From: Botrytis cinerea B05.10 | Lineage: Eukaryota > Ascomycota > Leotiomycetes > Helotiales > Sclerotiniaceae | Assembly (NCBI RefSeq): GCF_000143535.2 | Contig: NC_037320.1 | Span: 868,001 to 932,000 of the forward strand | Direction: 5' to 3' | DNA length: 64,000 bases | In this document: positions 23,391 to 34,706 of the stretch, piece after piece | How the letters are laid out: each line of letters begins with the position of its first letter | How positions within the stretch are numbered: the first letter of the stretch is position 1 | Position numbers and translations under genes: made by a program | Notes under the pieces: generated by a model | The model's input: the letters and a program-made list of their open reading frames with translations, nothing else | Told to the model about the DNA's origin: nothing | The model's database searches: none

Positions 23391-25616
23391 ATGGAGGTTC
23401 AAACTAAAAAACAGCCTCTTGGGGGAATTCCTCGTCCAACTCCTGCTCATCGGCCTGCTACTACCCCTCAGCCAGCAACTGCCACTGCTCGTCCTACTAC
23501 TACCAGTTCTCACCCAAGAACCTCTCGTCCTTCCAGTCCTCAACGCAAATTTTTTACGACCCAATCAATTGAACAGACATGTAAGGCACATTCAGCTGAG
23601 AGTCCACCTCGTCCACCAATCTTGAGCCAACCAAGATCTCTCTTTTGTACTGGTAATTTGCCCGTTCCGATTCACGCCAAAAATGTTCTTGATCACCCGA
23701 ATCCGTGGGGAGAGGAACAACCTTGTAGAACTCCTTCTTCTACTCATTCGGCGCTTTCCTCCAAATCAGTTCGAATTAGTGCTGATTTAAAGAATGAGAA
23801 GATAGATACCGTATTTAAGGCAGACAACAGTAAGTTGGATAATGGTAAAATCGATGGAAATGTGCAAGATAAGGTAGAGAAATTGGACAAAGGATTGCCT
23901 AAAGGACTGCCCAAAGGATTACCCAGAGGTGCAATGTCTATTCAACTACCACAGCATATGACCAACGGACCAGTTGAAGAAAGGCAACGTAAAATCTCCG
24001 CTGTGGAAAACCATACAAATTTCACTGCAGTCTCTGAGCTCACTCCATTGCTCGCTTCAAAAGACTCGCCCATCCGGATCGGTCCTAATTTCTCCACTCC
24101 CAAAGACATTCTCAAAGCACAGAAGAAACAACTAGCAAAAGAAAGAAGGAAATCAGGTTCTTCTTCACGAACTGTCAGTGAGCCAGTGAATACCGTATCA
24201 CCAGCTCCCCTTATCGAAGCCTCTCTCGTCCAGTCAGCAACACTGGTTGAAGTACAAACTAAAGAGGCAATTAAGGAACACAGAAAGAGAAATAAGGAAG
24301 AACGCAAAGCAGAGTCTTCAAGAAAGAAAGAAGATAGTATCAGAAAAAAGGCGGAAAAGAAATTGAAAAAACATGGTTTTGGCAGTGTTATTGCTGCTGG
24401 CAGTGAAGGTGGTATGTTCTTCTTTTTATATTTCTACCTCTGTTCTTCTGCAATCTTCGTGCCTTGAGCTCCAGCTAATTGAATGGTGTGTGGAGTAGAG
24501 ATTGGTGGTTATAGTACTGCTGCTACAAAAGACTTTGCTACAAGTGAGATGAATACTGATAATAAGGATATTACCTTGGAGGAAACAACTGGATTTTTTG
24601 GTTTTACGGACGGAACTGTAGAATCTGAGATAGATATCCCAAATTCTGTTCAGAGTGAGACGACAGATGATATAATGATTCCCACCGCAGCACAATTAGC
24701 AGCAGATGCTCATTATCCCCAGAAAGACCGAAGAATACAATCGAAAAGCGAACCAAGAGGCAATAGTGCTAGTCGTGAATCAGATGGTGTGGGTACTGGC
24801 TCGCAGGATACAATTGTGATTATGAGGGAAGGAGATGTAGAAAGTAAAAGTGGTACCAATTCTTTAACTAGATATCCGTCGGTAAGCGGAGATGGAGTCG
24901 CAATTGAAACCCCCAGGGCAGGAGAGAGAAAAGGTATCTTGAAGAATTTCGCGCAAGAAAAAAGAAGAGCTAGTGCGCCGGCGAGAGAGGGGTTTGGTTA
25001 TGAGGAGAGGGGAGGGAGAGAGCGCTTGAAGAGGAGGGAAAGAATACCGACACCGATGGCGATGGTGGGGGGGTTGATAGGAACGGGATTAGGGGGTTTA
25101 GGGTTTGGTGTACCAGTTATGCCGGAGAGGGAGAGGGAGAGGGGACCGCCGGTTTCGTTGGGGAGGAATATGCATTTGAATGTGGGTATGCAAGGACAGG
25201 GACAAGGACAGGCAGAGAATTTCGTGAGTGGAGGCAGAAGAATGTATATAGGAGGGGGATTGATGAGGGGAAAGAAGAGACAGTGGAGGATTAGGAGTCG
25301 AGCTATGGAGTCTTCTTGGAAGGGAGAAGGAAGTGTACATGAGGGGATGGACGGAAGTGGAACTGTAATGGAAACTGGTATGGGAAGTGCGGGTGCAAAT
25401 TTGAGGATAGGAATGGATGGAATGGGGAGTATTGAGGGCGGTGGAAGGGTTAGGGAGGGAAGTGTGAAATTGAGTGAGAAAGAAAGGGGTGGAGTGCAGA
25501 GGGTAAGTGAGAACGGAGATGGAGATGGAAATGGAGATGCAAGTGGAGACGGACGGGGAAAGGAGAAGGAAAAGGGAAAGGGAAAGGGAGGTGTAAGGTT
25601 TGCTGATGATGTTTAG
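23391..25616 (+). CDS. long intrinsically disordered protein (712 aa, 2 exons)
   Basis: Two exons, 23391–24411 and 24499–25616, join in frame across an 87 nt intron (GTATGT … TAG). The product is disordered almost throughout. It has a P/T/A-rich N-terminus, a triple K-G-L-P repeat (about residues 167–181), and a strongly basic helical K/E/R stretch near residues 285–330 (coiled-coil-like). It also has a serine/glutamate-rich centre, then a glycine/arginine/methionine-rich C-terminus with G-Q-G-Q-G-Q and G-D-G-D-G-N-G-D runs. It ends G-V-R-F-A-D-D-V. No enzyme domain, signal or membrane segment is seen. The K-R-R-A-S-A-P and V-R-F-A-D type motifs could be phosphorylation or docking sites, which is inference. 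Function unknown. The start ATG is the first in the frame. Confidence 0.65.
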
Positions 25617-26487
25617 GACTAGGTTTTTATGTGGGATGAGGATAACGAGGTCATTGTTGATGGTGTTGAGTTTTGCAATCGCTTGTTTTACTTATATCGA
25701 TTACCTTAATGGTACTGGTATTCGAGCATGTTTTAAAGTAGCTTTACTTTATATGTTGTTAGTTATACCTATAGCAATGTATATAATAGATGAACTAGTA
25801 TCACATATCGACTTGACGAGGAGAAAAGCACGACGAATAGTGTATGATAAATACATACGCATCTCTAGTTTTTGATCTGCCATGCATTCATTCCAATATA
25901 CATTCGATTCGATCGTTAATTGTACAATATATGAACAAATTTCTTCCCTTCCTCCTCTCAGTGCGCGGAAGATTTTTTCTTCTAGAATATTCTCCTACCA
26001 ATCTCCCTTCATCCCTCTTCCTTCGTTTCTTTCTCTCCCTTCCCTTCACTTTCCAATGAAAATCGTAAGAGTGGCGTAAAAGGCTTCGTTGAAGCTTAGT
26101 TCAGACGAGGCGAACAAAATAGGTAAGTTTTTTTTTTGAAATCATTAATACACAAGTTTTGACAAGAAAAAAAAAACTTGTCTATTGGTGAAATGTGAGT
26201 CCCTCGCTTCCTGGAACTCCTTTTTGATCTGCGGGTGGGTTGGGGGTTTGTGTTGTGATGTAATGTAATGTAATGTAGCGGGAGATGATGTACAAGAGGA
26301 GTTGTGGATTTATATGATCGATGGGTTGAATTAAGGACCCGGGTAGAGATATGAAGTGATGACTTGCTTTTATGGAGGAAGACTGGGAGCGCTATGCTAC
26401 AATATGTTGATGAAATAGACGAGGGAGGATATAAGCTTCTATGAGCCTGACGCCGAGACAATAAGTGGAGAGATAAAGAGGAGATTC
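25617..26487. other. convergent intergenic region
   Basis: Region between two convergent genes. A 91-codon hydrophobic frame (25600–25875) begins inside the preceding stop region and is not accepted as a gene. Short inverted repeats near 26150–26180 (ACAAGTTTT with AAAACTTGT around an A-tract) could form a hairpin downstream of the two genes. A short TGTAA repeat lies at about 26259–26277. Confidence 0.45.
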
Positions 26488-28159
26488 TCATATGTAATCC
26501 CTTCCACTCTTCTGCAACTCAATGAGTCTCCAACCTCTCGTCTCTGGATTATTAACATCTTCCGCCACTCTTGTAACTCCAATGGCATAGGTGACCAGTT
26601 GTACCTTATCTTCCATACCAGCAGCTAATTGGTTCGTCTTTGCGTTTCTATATACGTGAACTTCTTGGGTTCTGCATGTAATGATGAAAACTGGGATATC
26701 ATTATCTAACATTCTCGCTGAGAGGACTTCAACATGTCGGATATCGAGAATGCGGCCATCAGATTTGAGACCAGCAGTTGTGTATTGTTTTGAGAGAGCA
26801 TCATAGACGGAAAATTGGGCTGCGGAAAGCCAGAGCTTGAGGGTTTCGGTATCGCCTTTTACGTAGGCATCGAGGACTTCTGGGAGAATGTACTCGCGCA
26901 TTTCGCGGAGGAAAGGTTCCATTTGGAATGAGGGGTCCATTTCGCGGAATTTCTTAATTACTTGGGCGGTTTCATTTTCGGCGAAGAACCCAGCAACTCG
27001 ATCAGATATGCTGCGGGCAGTTGAGATCAAGGGATTCTCGGATTCGTTGTAGACGGTTTTCATGGAGAATAAAGATTGCATGACACGATTCGAGTCCCGG
27101 AAATCTCTCCAAGCCTCTTTGTATGCTGAGTCTTTGTGCAGGGTAACATTTGTTCCGGCGCTGGTATTGTTAGTCGTGAACGGTAATGTGGTGGAATATG
27201 ACTTACTTTGGATCTTCTATTGGGACCTCCTTGGTTTTGCCGGTGGTACCCTCTTGCAATTCTCGCAATTCTCTTGCTTTACGTCTCTCCTCCTTCTCAA
27301 CCCATCCTCCATACCTCGAACTACTTCCATCATCAATCACATTCTTAACATTCTTGTATGCCTCCGTTTGTCGGATTGGTTGTGTCGCCTTGTCAAGCAC
27401 ATTTGCTGTGGCATTGACAGTAGTTCTTACTCCCTTCACTACTGGAGTTTCCCAAGTCCAAGCAGCTCCCTTACCAACTGCGCCTGCAGTAGTCTTTAAA
27501 ACTTTGCCTGTCGTCGAAGATACTGCTCCAGTAGTAGTTTCGAAAGCTTGTCTAGCACGCTTGACGTTTTCGTTCTCTGTAAATTGATGGGCACCTTCTG
27601 CTAATTGCTTTGTGGATTCATTCCATTCTTTTGATGCCTTGAATTCGGTTTGCAGGGTTTCGGTGAAGACTTGCCATGGAGTTTTGTCTCCGTGGGGTGG
27701 TGGGGGTGGAGGTGCCTCTTTGGATTCTTCTTTTTTGCCTTCACTGCCCTCTCCTTCTTCCTTAGTCTTACCCTCTCCAGAAGTAGATTCTGAGTCTTTA
27801 GCAGAATCCTTTTTGCTAGGCTCTTCTTCTGTAGCTTCTTCCTTTGCAGCTGCGTCCGCTGGATCTACTGGTTTTGCCTTCTTTTCTTTGCCCAATCTCC
27901 AGCTTTCATGAAAATGCCGCGAGGATGCTGGGCATGCTACAGATCTAATTTCTTCTGGAAGGAATCGTGATCGCAAAGGCGCAGGATATGAAAGAGTCGC
28001 AGGCCTCGAATGTCCCGCTGTAGAAAATTGTAAATTCCGATTTTGTTGAACTGTCTGGCGACGAAGGGTGGAGCCATTGGATGAAGGTCTCGCGATTGAA
28101 GACAGAGAAATCTGTTTACTTGTGGGCGTCCTTGTCGCCGCTGTTCGTAGCCCGTTCAT
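26488..28159 (-). CDS. TIM44: mitochondrial import motor subunit Tim44 (541 aa)
   Basis: Peripheral matrix-side subunit of the TIM23 translocase that recruits mtHsp70 to the incoming preprotein. Two exons, 28159–27207 and 27160–26488, are separated by a 46 nt intron (GTAAGT … CAG). The N-terminus is an R/S/T-rich mitochondrial presequence. It is followed by an acidic/lysine-rich low-complexity linker with a proline run (about residues 90–155), then a helical region (W-Q-V-F-T-E-T-L-Q-T-E-F). The C-terminal Tim44 domain starts near residue 320, with hallmark segments F-F-A-E-N-E-T-A-Q-V-I, L-P-E-V-L-D-A-Y-V-K-G-D and F-I-I-T-C-R-T-Q-E-V. It ends G-W-R-L-I-E-L-Q-K-S-G-R. Length is typical of filamentous fungi, with a longer linker than yeast. 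It is divergently transcribed from the mitoribosomal protein gene. Confidence 0.93.
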
Positions 28160-28421
28160 ATTGACTGAGAACGAGGGTTTAAATTATTAAAAAGCTACTT
28201 CAAAAGATATGATGAGAGTTGAAATAAATTTGGTTTCGCAAGGTTATCATTGAAAGGCGGCGATTTTTGAACATTTTCTCCGATCGACAAAATTTCAAGG
28301 CTGCAAGGGTTAGTGGAGGAAGCGGAATAACCCAGTCCGAATTCAACTTTCGACTAGATTTTGATATCAAAGCCACCAATACTGCAATATTGAATCCCCG
28401 GATCTCGACATCCTTTCAATC
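28160..28421. promoter_or_regulatory. 262 bp divergent promoter between TIM44 and uS11m
   Basis: The start codons of TIM44 (minus) and the mitochondrial uS11 gene (plus) are only 262 bases apart, so the two nuclear genes for mitochondrial proteins must share an upstream region. I could not identify a defined transcription-factor site by eye. Confidence 0.6.
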
Positions 28422-29204
28422 ATGAGTCGAACTCTTTCACGGCGAGTTCTGGCTCAATCGCCCTTCGCCTCCGTTTCCGAATCTGCGAGTATCACTCGAA
28501 CATTACCCCTCCAATGTTTGCGACCATTTTCAAGCACGCCAAATCAGAAAGCCGAGGGCGACAAGAATCCTCTTCCCGAATATGTACCTCACAATCACTC
28601 AACCTTGAAGACCGGTGGAAGCGCTGGTCTTATAGCTAGAGCTAAGACTGCCAGATCCTCTTCGCTGAATCCAAAGGCTACCAGATCGGCAGCAGCAGGA
28701 GGAAATTTAGGCATAACGAGTGTCTTCAAAGACATGATGATGCTAAACAAACAAGAAAGAAAACGACCAGGCTTACTGGATACGACAGTACCTTCGGATG
28801 GAAACTTGATTGGGGAACGAATTGTTGAGGAAGAACCACATCACTTTCACGTTTATGCTACAAGACATAATACCCATATCACACTCACAAGACCAAATCG
28901 GGAACCGATCATCTCATTATCTTGTGGAAATATTGGATTTAGACATTCGGGAAGGAAACACTATGATTCCGCTTTCCAATTGGCTTCATTGGTGATGACG
29001 CAGATACATGAAAGAGCTATTGGTCGTGATATTCACAAGTTGGAGTTGGTTCTGAGAGGATTTGGCGCGGGAAGAGAGGCTGTTACCAAGGCTCTTTTGG
29101 GTACGGAAGGTAGATGGTTGAGAGGAAAGGTCGTCAAAGTCACGGATGCTACAAGATTGAAGTTTGGTGGCACGAGAAGTAAGAAACCCAGAAGATTGGG
29201 TTAA
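28422..29204 (+). CDS. MRPS18: mitochondrial small-subunit ribosomal protein uS11m (260 aa)
   Basis: Mitoribosomal protein of the universal S11 family, called Mrps18 in yeast, located on the platform of the mitochondrial small subunit next to 12S/15S rRNA. Single exon. The N-terminus is a basic presequence (M-S-R-T-L-S-R-R-V-L-A … R-P-F-S-S-T-P). The S11 domain covers residues about 138–260, with the strands H-V-Y-A-T-R-H-N-T-H-I-T-L-T, G-N-I-G-F-R and the helix A-F-Q-L-A-S-L-V. It also has G-F-G-A-G-R-E-A-V and the basic tail T-R-S-K-K-P-R-R-L-G. In S11 proteins the final basic tail contacts rRNA. The gene ends 188 bases from the convergent DeSI-like gene. Confidence 0.9.
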   Translation: MSRTLSRRVLAQSPFASVSESASITRTLPLQCLRPFSSTPNQKAEGDKNPLPEYVPHNHSTLKTGGSAGLIARAKTARSSSLNPKATRSAAAGGNLGITSVFKDMMMLNKQERKRPGLLDTTVPSDGNLIGERIVEEEPHHFHVYATRHNTHITLTRPNREPIISLSCGNIGFRHSGRKHYDSAFQLASLVMTQIHERAIGRDIHKLELVLRGFGAGREAVTKALLGTEGRWLRGKVVKVTDATRLKFGGTRSKKPRRLG

Positions 29205-29392
29205 ATGGAATTATGGTGGAAAAAAGACCGCTGTGCATAATTGCAATATGATATGTAAATCTGTACAATAGAAGAATCATAGCATCATAAAATGGTATCA
29301 TAAAATGAACGCTTAGCGCCGGCCCTTCCTATCCTTCCTTGTCCTTTGCCGAAAACGCCTGTACCCATATATCCTTCCACTCCAAGTGCAAT

Positions 29393-30196
29393 TTATCTCC
29401 TGGCCGTAGGTGCCCTCTCTGAAAGGGGGACCACTCTGCCTGACGTGTCTCTGACATCTTTTCCCTTCCCTTTTATGGCCTGAAAGTCCTCGTCACAACT
29501 CCATTCTGTCTCATCGCCCAAATCTGGTCGCCCATCATCCATACTGTGTCTTGCGCTGCCCAGCAGAGCCTGCTCATCATGGTATTCATCAACAAGATCC
29601 CCATCTGCAGTTTCGTAGTCTGGTGGTGTAATCCATTGTTTGGGAACCATGCAAGGTAATGCGACTCCAATACTGGCAGCTCTATTCAACCATGATGGCC
29701 CAGACTGACCAGTAAGTCTCTCGCACATGTATGCTGTAAAGTGATTGCAATTTCTTGTGAGGAGATTATACGATGTTCCTTGGAAGATTAATGAAGCCTC
29801 CTTGATAACAGCATCGATTTCAGCTTGAGGGGAAAAGGTGAATCCTTGGACAATCTCGCATCTGAAGGTTCCTCCAGGTGGTTCTAGTCTTGGAGTTTGC
29901 CAATACACGCCTGTGTTTCCCTTTTTATCGTGTCCCCCAAATGCGTATTCTCTGCCATTTATAACGATCCCACTGTGAAGTAAGGACGTGCCAAAACTCC
30001 AAAGGATTGAAGAAAGTTTGCCTGCCTAATCGCGAAATCCGTGTCAGCAACTATCAAACCGAGAACTCATCGCACGACAACTTACAGGAAGAAGATCGTA
30101 AACATTGATGACGATTTCAGTCTTGTGAAGAGAAAGCGTCGATCTGTGGCTTGAAGAGGAAATTCTAGAGCTCTTCTTGCTAGAAGCAGAAGACAT
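29393..30196 (-). CDS. DeSI/PPPDE-family peptidase (247 aa)
   Basis: PPPDE (DUF862) thiol peptidase similar to DeSI-2, a family of deSUMOylating or deubiquitinating isopeptidases and S-depalmitoylases. Two exons, 30196–30086 and 30025–29393, have an intron of 60 nt and in-frame joining. Residues 1–20 are serine-rich and disordered. The PPPDE fold begins at I-V-I-N-V-Y-D-L-L-P. The catalytic histidine is in S-L-L-H-S-G-I-V (about residue 53), and G-R-E-Y-A-F-G-G-H follows. The catalytic cysteine is in L-T-R-N-C-N-H-F (about residue 125), followed by P-S-W-L-N-R-A-A, as in DeSI proteins. The last 80 residues are acidic and disordered. Both catalytic residues are present, so it is probably active. 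Cytosolic or nuclear location is inferred from the absence of targeting signals. Confidence 0.87.
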
Positions 30197-30948
30197 AGTT
30201 GTTCAGGTTGAAGAAGACGAATGGAATCAAGAAACTTGATGGTTGGAGAAGTCAAGACTCAAGAGATGGTATATGCAGAAGATAAATTGAATTGGCTTTG
30301 TGCGACAAGGAATGTAAGTACTTATTCCGTATCCCCTATTTGCTTCCTTGTCTCGAAAATGAATCAGATTTGGATTCAGATTCAGATCAAAATTATGGCA
30401 TTCATTATCGAGATTAAGTCAAGTTAAAGGTTTACCTGACTGTCGGGGTGACACTTGTATCTACTAGGTATATCATCATAGGTCTAGCCATCCGTTCGCG
30501 TAACGATTGGAGAGGCTCCACTATCTGAGTCAAGAGCCAATCAAAAGATCATCTCCGCTGGCTTGCTCCACTTTTGAACGGCGAAATCTGATCCCGATCA
30601 ATCCACCCAGTCACATGATCACATTCATCCTCACCCCTCATTTATTGGGCAATCTTCCAGAGCGCGCACACACAAGAAACTTCAAACGAAATAATTTTCG
30701 AGTAATTCGATTCGTCCCTTCTCCTCCATACAAATTTCCCTTTTCGCGGTCCGCACAAGGCTGGCTGCATTCATCCCACCATCACGACGTCTCTCTTACC
30801 TCTTCAACGTATCTCTCTTTCTTATCAACCCACTTTGTTCACCACAGCAGCAAGTCCTGCTTCCACAAACAAGTACAACAAGAGCCTACTTTACTGTACG
30901 GTTCTATTCATAAATCAAAAGAGATCTTACGCAAAAAAGAAGAGCAGA
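30197..30948. other. divergent promoter region between DeSI-like gene and OLA1
   Basis: 752 bases separate the start codons of these divergent genes. The right part (about 30700–30860) is CT-rich on the plus strand, as expected of a leader for a strongly expressed fungal gene such as OLA1. Frames at 30221–30427 and 30507–31004 overlap this leader and have no recognisable content. Confidence 0.45.
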
Positions 30949-32497
30949 ATGCCTCCAAAGAAAGTCGTCGAAGAGAAGAAGGCGTTACTAGGTCGACCTG
31001 GTAACAACTTGAAGAGTGGAATTGTATTTCTCTCTTCGTTTGAGTTGTCTGAGACATGAACTGATTTTAAAAATAGGTCGGTCTTGCCAATGTCGGCAAG
31101 TCAACACTCTTTCAAGCTATTACCAAGTGCTCCCTTGGTAACCCCGCAGTAAGTTTCAGAGCCCCGAGTTGATCATATGTATCAACGCTCACAAAATCAA
31201 GAACTTCCCATTCGCAACCATCGATCCTGAAGAATCTCGAGTTATTGTTCCTGATGACAGATACGACTGGCTTTGCGAAAAGTACAACCCTAAGTCCAGA
31301 GTGCCAGCACATCTTACAATTTACGATATCGCCGGATTGACTCGAGGTGCATCAAAGGGTGAAGGTCTTGGAAATGCTTTCTTGTCGCATATCCGTGCCG
31401 TCGATGCTATCTTTCAAGTTGTTCGTTGTTTCGATGATGCCGAGATTATTCACATTGAGGGAGATGTTGATCCTGTCCGCGATTTGACTATTATCAGTGA
31501 TGAACTCCGTATCAAGGATATCGAGTTTGTTGAGAAGGCACTCGAGGCTCAGAAGAAATTGACCAGAAGGGGTGGTCAATCACTTGAGATGAAGAAGCTC
31601 AGAGAAGAGGAGGCCACTATCGAAAAGGTTTTGGCTATGCTCAATGATGGAAAGGATGTCCGAAAGGGTAACTGGTCACCGAAAGAGGTATGTGCTCAAA
31701 TTTCTTCTATATTTCCATAAATCCTTAAATGATGACAAAGGGCCATGAGGCCTGAATAATCCCAGCTCGTCGAGTACCTCGCATTAAATGCAGAGTGTGT
31801 TCTGAGATAAGAAACCCGTTCTGATCCTTCGATACTCCACCACTATAATGAATGATACATAAAAGTATATACTCACTTCAATTCTTACAGATCGAGTGCA
31901 TCAACCCTCTCTTTCTTTTGACTGCCAAACCAGTCGTTTACCTCATTAACTTGAGCGAGAAGGACTATATCAGAAAGAAGAACAAGCATTTGGCAAAAGT
32001 TATGGAATGGATCAAGGAGCACGCAGCTGGTGATCCAATCATGCCAATCTCCATCTGCCTCGAAGAGAGATTGACTCAATTTGCGACTGAAGAAGAAGCT
32101 AAGGAGGAACTCAAGACTTTGGGTGTTGAATCCGCTTTACCTAAGATTATTACCGCCATGAGAAAAGTTTTAGACCTCGGAAGTTTCTTTACTACAGGTA
32201 CTGATGAAGTCCGTCAGTGGACTATCAGAAATGGTACCAAAGCTCCACAAGCTGCAGGTGTCATTCACGGTGACTTCGAAAAGACTTTCATTCAAGCTAT
32301 CGTATATAACTTTAACGTCCTTAAGGAATTTAATGGAGATGAAGCTGAGATTAAGGCCAAGGGAAAGGTCATGACTAAAGGCAAAGATTATGTTGTCGAA
32401 GATGGAGGTAAGGATACTGGATCCAATTCTGATTTTGAATCATTGCTGACCTTGTGCAGATATCTTATTGATCAAGGCCGGTGCTGCAAAGGGCTAG
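30949..32497 (+). CDS. OLA1: Obg-like ATPase 1 (YchF family, 395 aa)
   Basis: Universally conserved TRAFAC P-loop ATPase that associates with ribosomes and acts in translation and stress responses. Five exons (30949–31023, 31077–31148, 31202–31687, 31891–32407, 32460–32497) sum to 1,188 nt. G1 is G-L-A-N-V-G-K-S-T, the switch region contains N-F-P-F-A-T-I-D-P, and G3 is D-I-A-G-L. The G4 position reads N-L-S-E instead of N-K-x-D, the known change that gives the family ATP preference. A coiled-coil follows (about residues 135–200), then a C-terminal TGS domain (S-F-F-T-T-G-T-D-E-V-R-Q-W-T-I). The ending is D-I-L-L-I-K-A-G-A-A-K-G. Length matches the family exactly. The last short exon has only 11 codons and is easily missed. 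Confidence 0.94.
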
Positions 32498-34410
32498 ATA
32501 TACCATATCAAAATATCAATCCAATGAAGTTATGCCATTTTTTCATTCTAGCCTCCCTTGTTGCAAGCATGTGAAACCATATTGCCTTTCCTCGGCTTCA
32601 AAATAGGATAGCTGTGATACTTTACTTGCCACCAGACAATAGCCTGATAATATCACTCAAAACCATGGATCCAAATTGCTATTCGGCCGCGCCATTATTG
32701 ACAGACTACCTCGCAGAACTTTACGGCACTAGCTTACTACTATTCGTTTCAAAGGTTCATCATGTCGCAAGTAGCGGTATGTTTGCAAAATACAATGAGT
32801 GACTCCGCTCGCAGCATAACTTGACCCTTAGAAAATTGTGACAGCTCATCCTTCCTAGACTGGTTGTCGCTATTTCCCTTCAAAAAAAATTTTCCTATTT
32901 TTTTTTATTTTTTTTTTATTTTTTTTATTTTTTTGATAGAGCGAACTTACTCTTGCAGCAAATTATAATGAAGATTGATGCATTAGCTGGCCAACATGTT
33001 ATAGCCTTGAGGTTCGAAGGCTTTCATGAACCATTCTCTTCTTACTAGAGCTATACTTTAAACAGACTTCCGAGCTTCCGAGCCTCCAAGATAATTGCCA
33101 GCCGCAAAAGGTCGGTTAGAGGTTTAGTGTGCACCCGACATAGAAGTCTGCAGTCCTGGTCCTTAACAAGACAACAAAGCTTCAGAATGACAGCTCATCT
33201 CGTTTCTGTGGCCTGGTCTGCGAGTATGTGTGGCAACGGACGGGTGTAATGGGAACCCGAGAGAATTCGCTGGCTGAGAGCGTCAATCACTGTAGGTTAT
33301 CTCTAAATACACATACCGTACAATACCAGCTGACTCACTCTGAGCCATACCCAATTGAATAAAAGCAGGGGACGCTTGGCGGTGTGTGATTGTCAGATTT
33401 TGCAAAGTTGAAACGGAAAGAGATTTTTGATTCACTTTTTGATGGAAGCGAGAAAAGCTAGATCTAAGTTGGGTTTAGCTAAAAGTGAGCTAGCTTATAT
33501 TGCACGGTACATTTAGGACACGGTATGTTTAGTGTTATGCGTGATCGTATTAGCCCGTGTGTATGTGATGAGCAGCATCTGATGTAGCTTGATATTCAGC
33601 TTGCGCAACGTAACGTGCCACGGCTATCTTGCTTCAGGTTCCTGTCTATCATTTTAGATATTAGGGTTAGGGTTATCTGCAATTACTGCATTCTTTTGCT
33701 GTAGGCTAATGAAAGATCCGAAGTCCCTGGAACAAGTCAATAGTGATCTAAAGCCACAGATGCACAACAAATCCATTCTTGCGACTACTTCAATATGTGA
33801 ACTCTCATGCGCAATGTATTCCATTAGAGATCGGAGAATACCCGGAAATTGACGTAATTAATCAAATATTGAGTGGGGGCTCACACGATTTTAAGGGAGC
33901 TGAATATTGCATCACTTCCATCTATCTCAATCACCTCACCCTCTCAGTTCATATCTATTTCTTTGATCATTGTTAAGCGCCCTAAGATATATCTGTAGTC
34001 AAATTCTCGTGCTTTCACCTGATGTTCCGCGAAACTCAATCTAGACTTTGGAGCTACAAAAGTGGATCCCGCTCCCCGTCTCGTCGATCACTGCAGGCTT
34101 TTCATGTTCAGCTCTTCTTGACAACACGTTAATTTGCTGATCGGTTCCGTCATTAACCTTCGCCTTAAACATTCTATGCGAACCCTAAAGTCAATCTCTA
34201 GAGTGTGTCATCAAGAAGATATAGGTTTAAACCTAAGCACAGCCCATGATTCGATAGATAAAATAGCAGGGGGCCTTTTTACGTGGAAGTAGTACCAAAA
34301 GATCTTACTTGGGCAACACAAGCACTCTTTATTAAGTTTCATGCCGTCATGTATGTACCGCTTTTATCACCTTATCATTTGCGATTGGGTCGCTGCTTGG
34401 CATCTTGACC
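32498..34410. other. intergenic region, no supported gene
   Basis: Contains the T-rich tract described separately and a short telomere-like TTAGGGTTAGGGTTA at 33661–33675 (two and a half units only). No gene is seen. The frames at 32614–32802 and 33779–33976 are short and motif-free. Confidence 0.5.
32897..32934. repeat. interrupted poly-T tract
   Basis: Plus strand shows four runs of 7–10 T, each separated by a single A, preceded by an A8 run at about 32882. It is simple-sequence DNA between OLA1 and the MFS gene, of no evident function. Confidence 0.7.
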
Positions 34411-34583
34411 TTTAGATATTACTTTATCATCGCATTCTACGTAAGCTCCTGCCTCTAGACCTTGCATTTTTACCACATTCTGCATAAGCTCCTGCCTCTA
34501 GACCTTGCATTTTCACCACATTCTGCCTAAGCTCCTGTCTCTAGATCTTGCATTATCACCTCATCCTACATAAGCTCTTCTAT
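34411..34583. repeat. 43 bp tandem repeat, about four copies
   Basis: The segment AAGCTCCTGCCTCTAGACC starts at 34443, 34486 and (as a variant) 34529. A degraded copy starts at 34572 and a further degraded half copy precedes 34443. Spacing is exactly 43 bases each time, and each unit ends with a 'ttgcattntcaccacattctgc'-like sequence. It lies about 125 bases upstream of the MFS transporter start codon, so it is probably in its promoter or leader. Confidence 0.8.
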
Positions 34584-34706
34584 CTTCTCACAGACCCCTT
34601 CTTGAACACTCACCGATTTGCCTGCGTTTTAGCGACTCCAAAAGTCCATATATCAAGGTCTTCTCCTGCTTTTAGACATTGACTTCAAAGCAAACTCTAT
34701 TTCAAG

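Noticed and set aside
25600..25875. 91-codon frame with two hydrophobic segments overlapping the end of the disordered protein gene
   Set aside because: It starts within 17 bases of the upstream stop codon in another phase, has no upstream promoter space or homology, and its hydrophobicity can arise from T-rich 3' UTR sequence.
33661..33675. Telomere-like TTAGGGTTAGGGTTA
   Set aside because: Only two and a half units, with no degenerate flanking copies. Too short to claim an interstitial telomere or fusion point.
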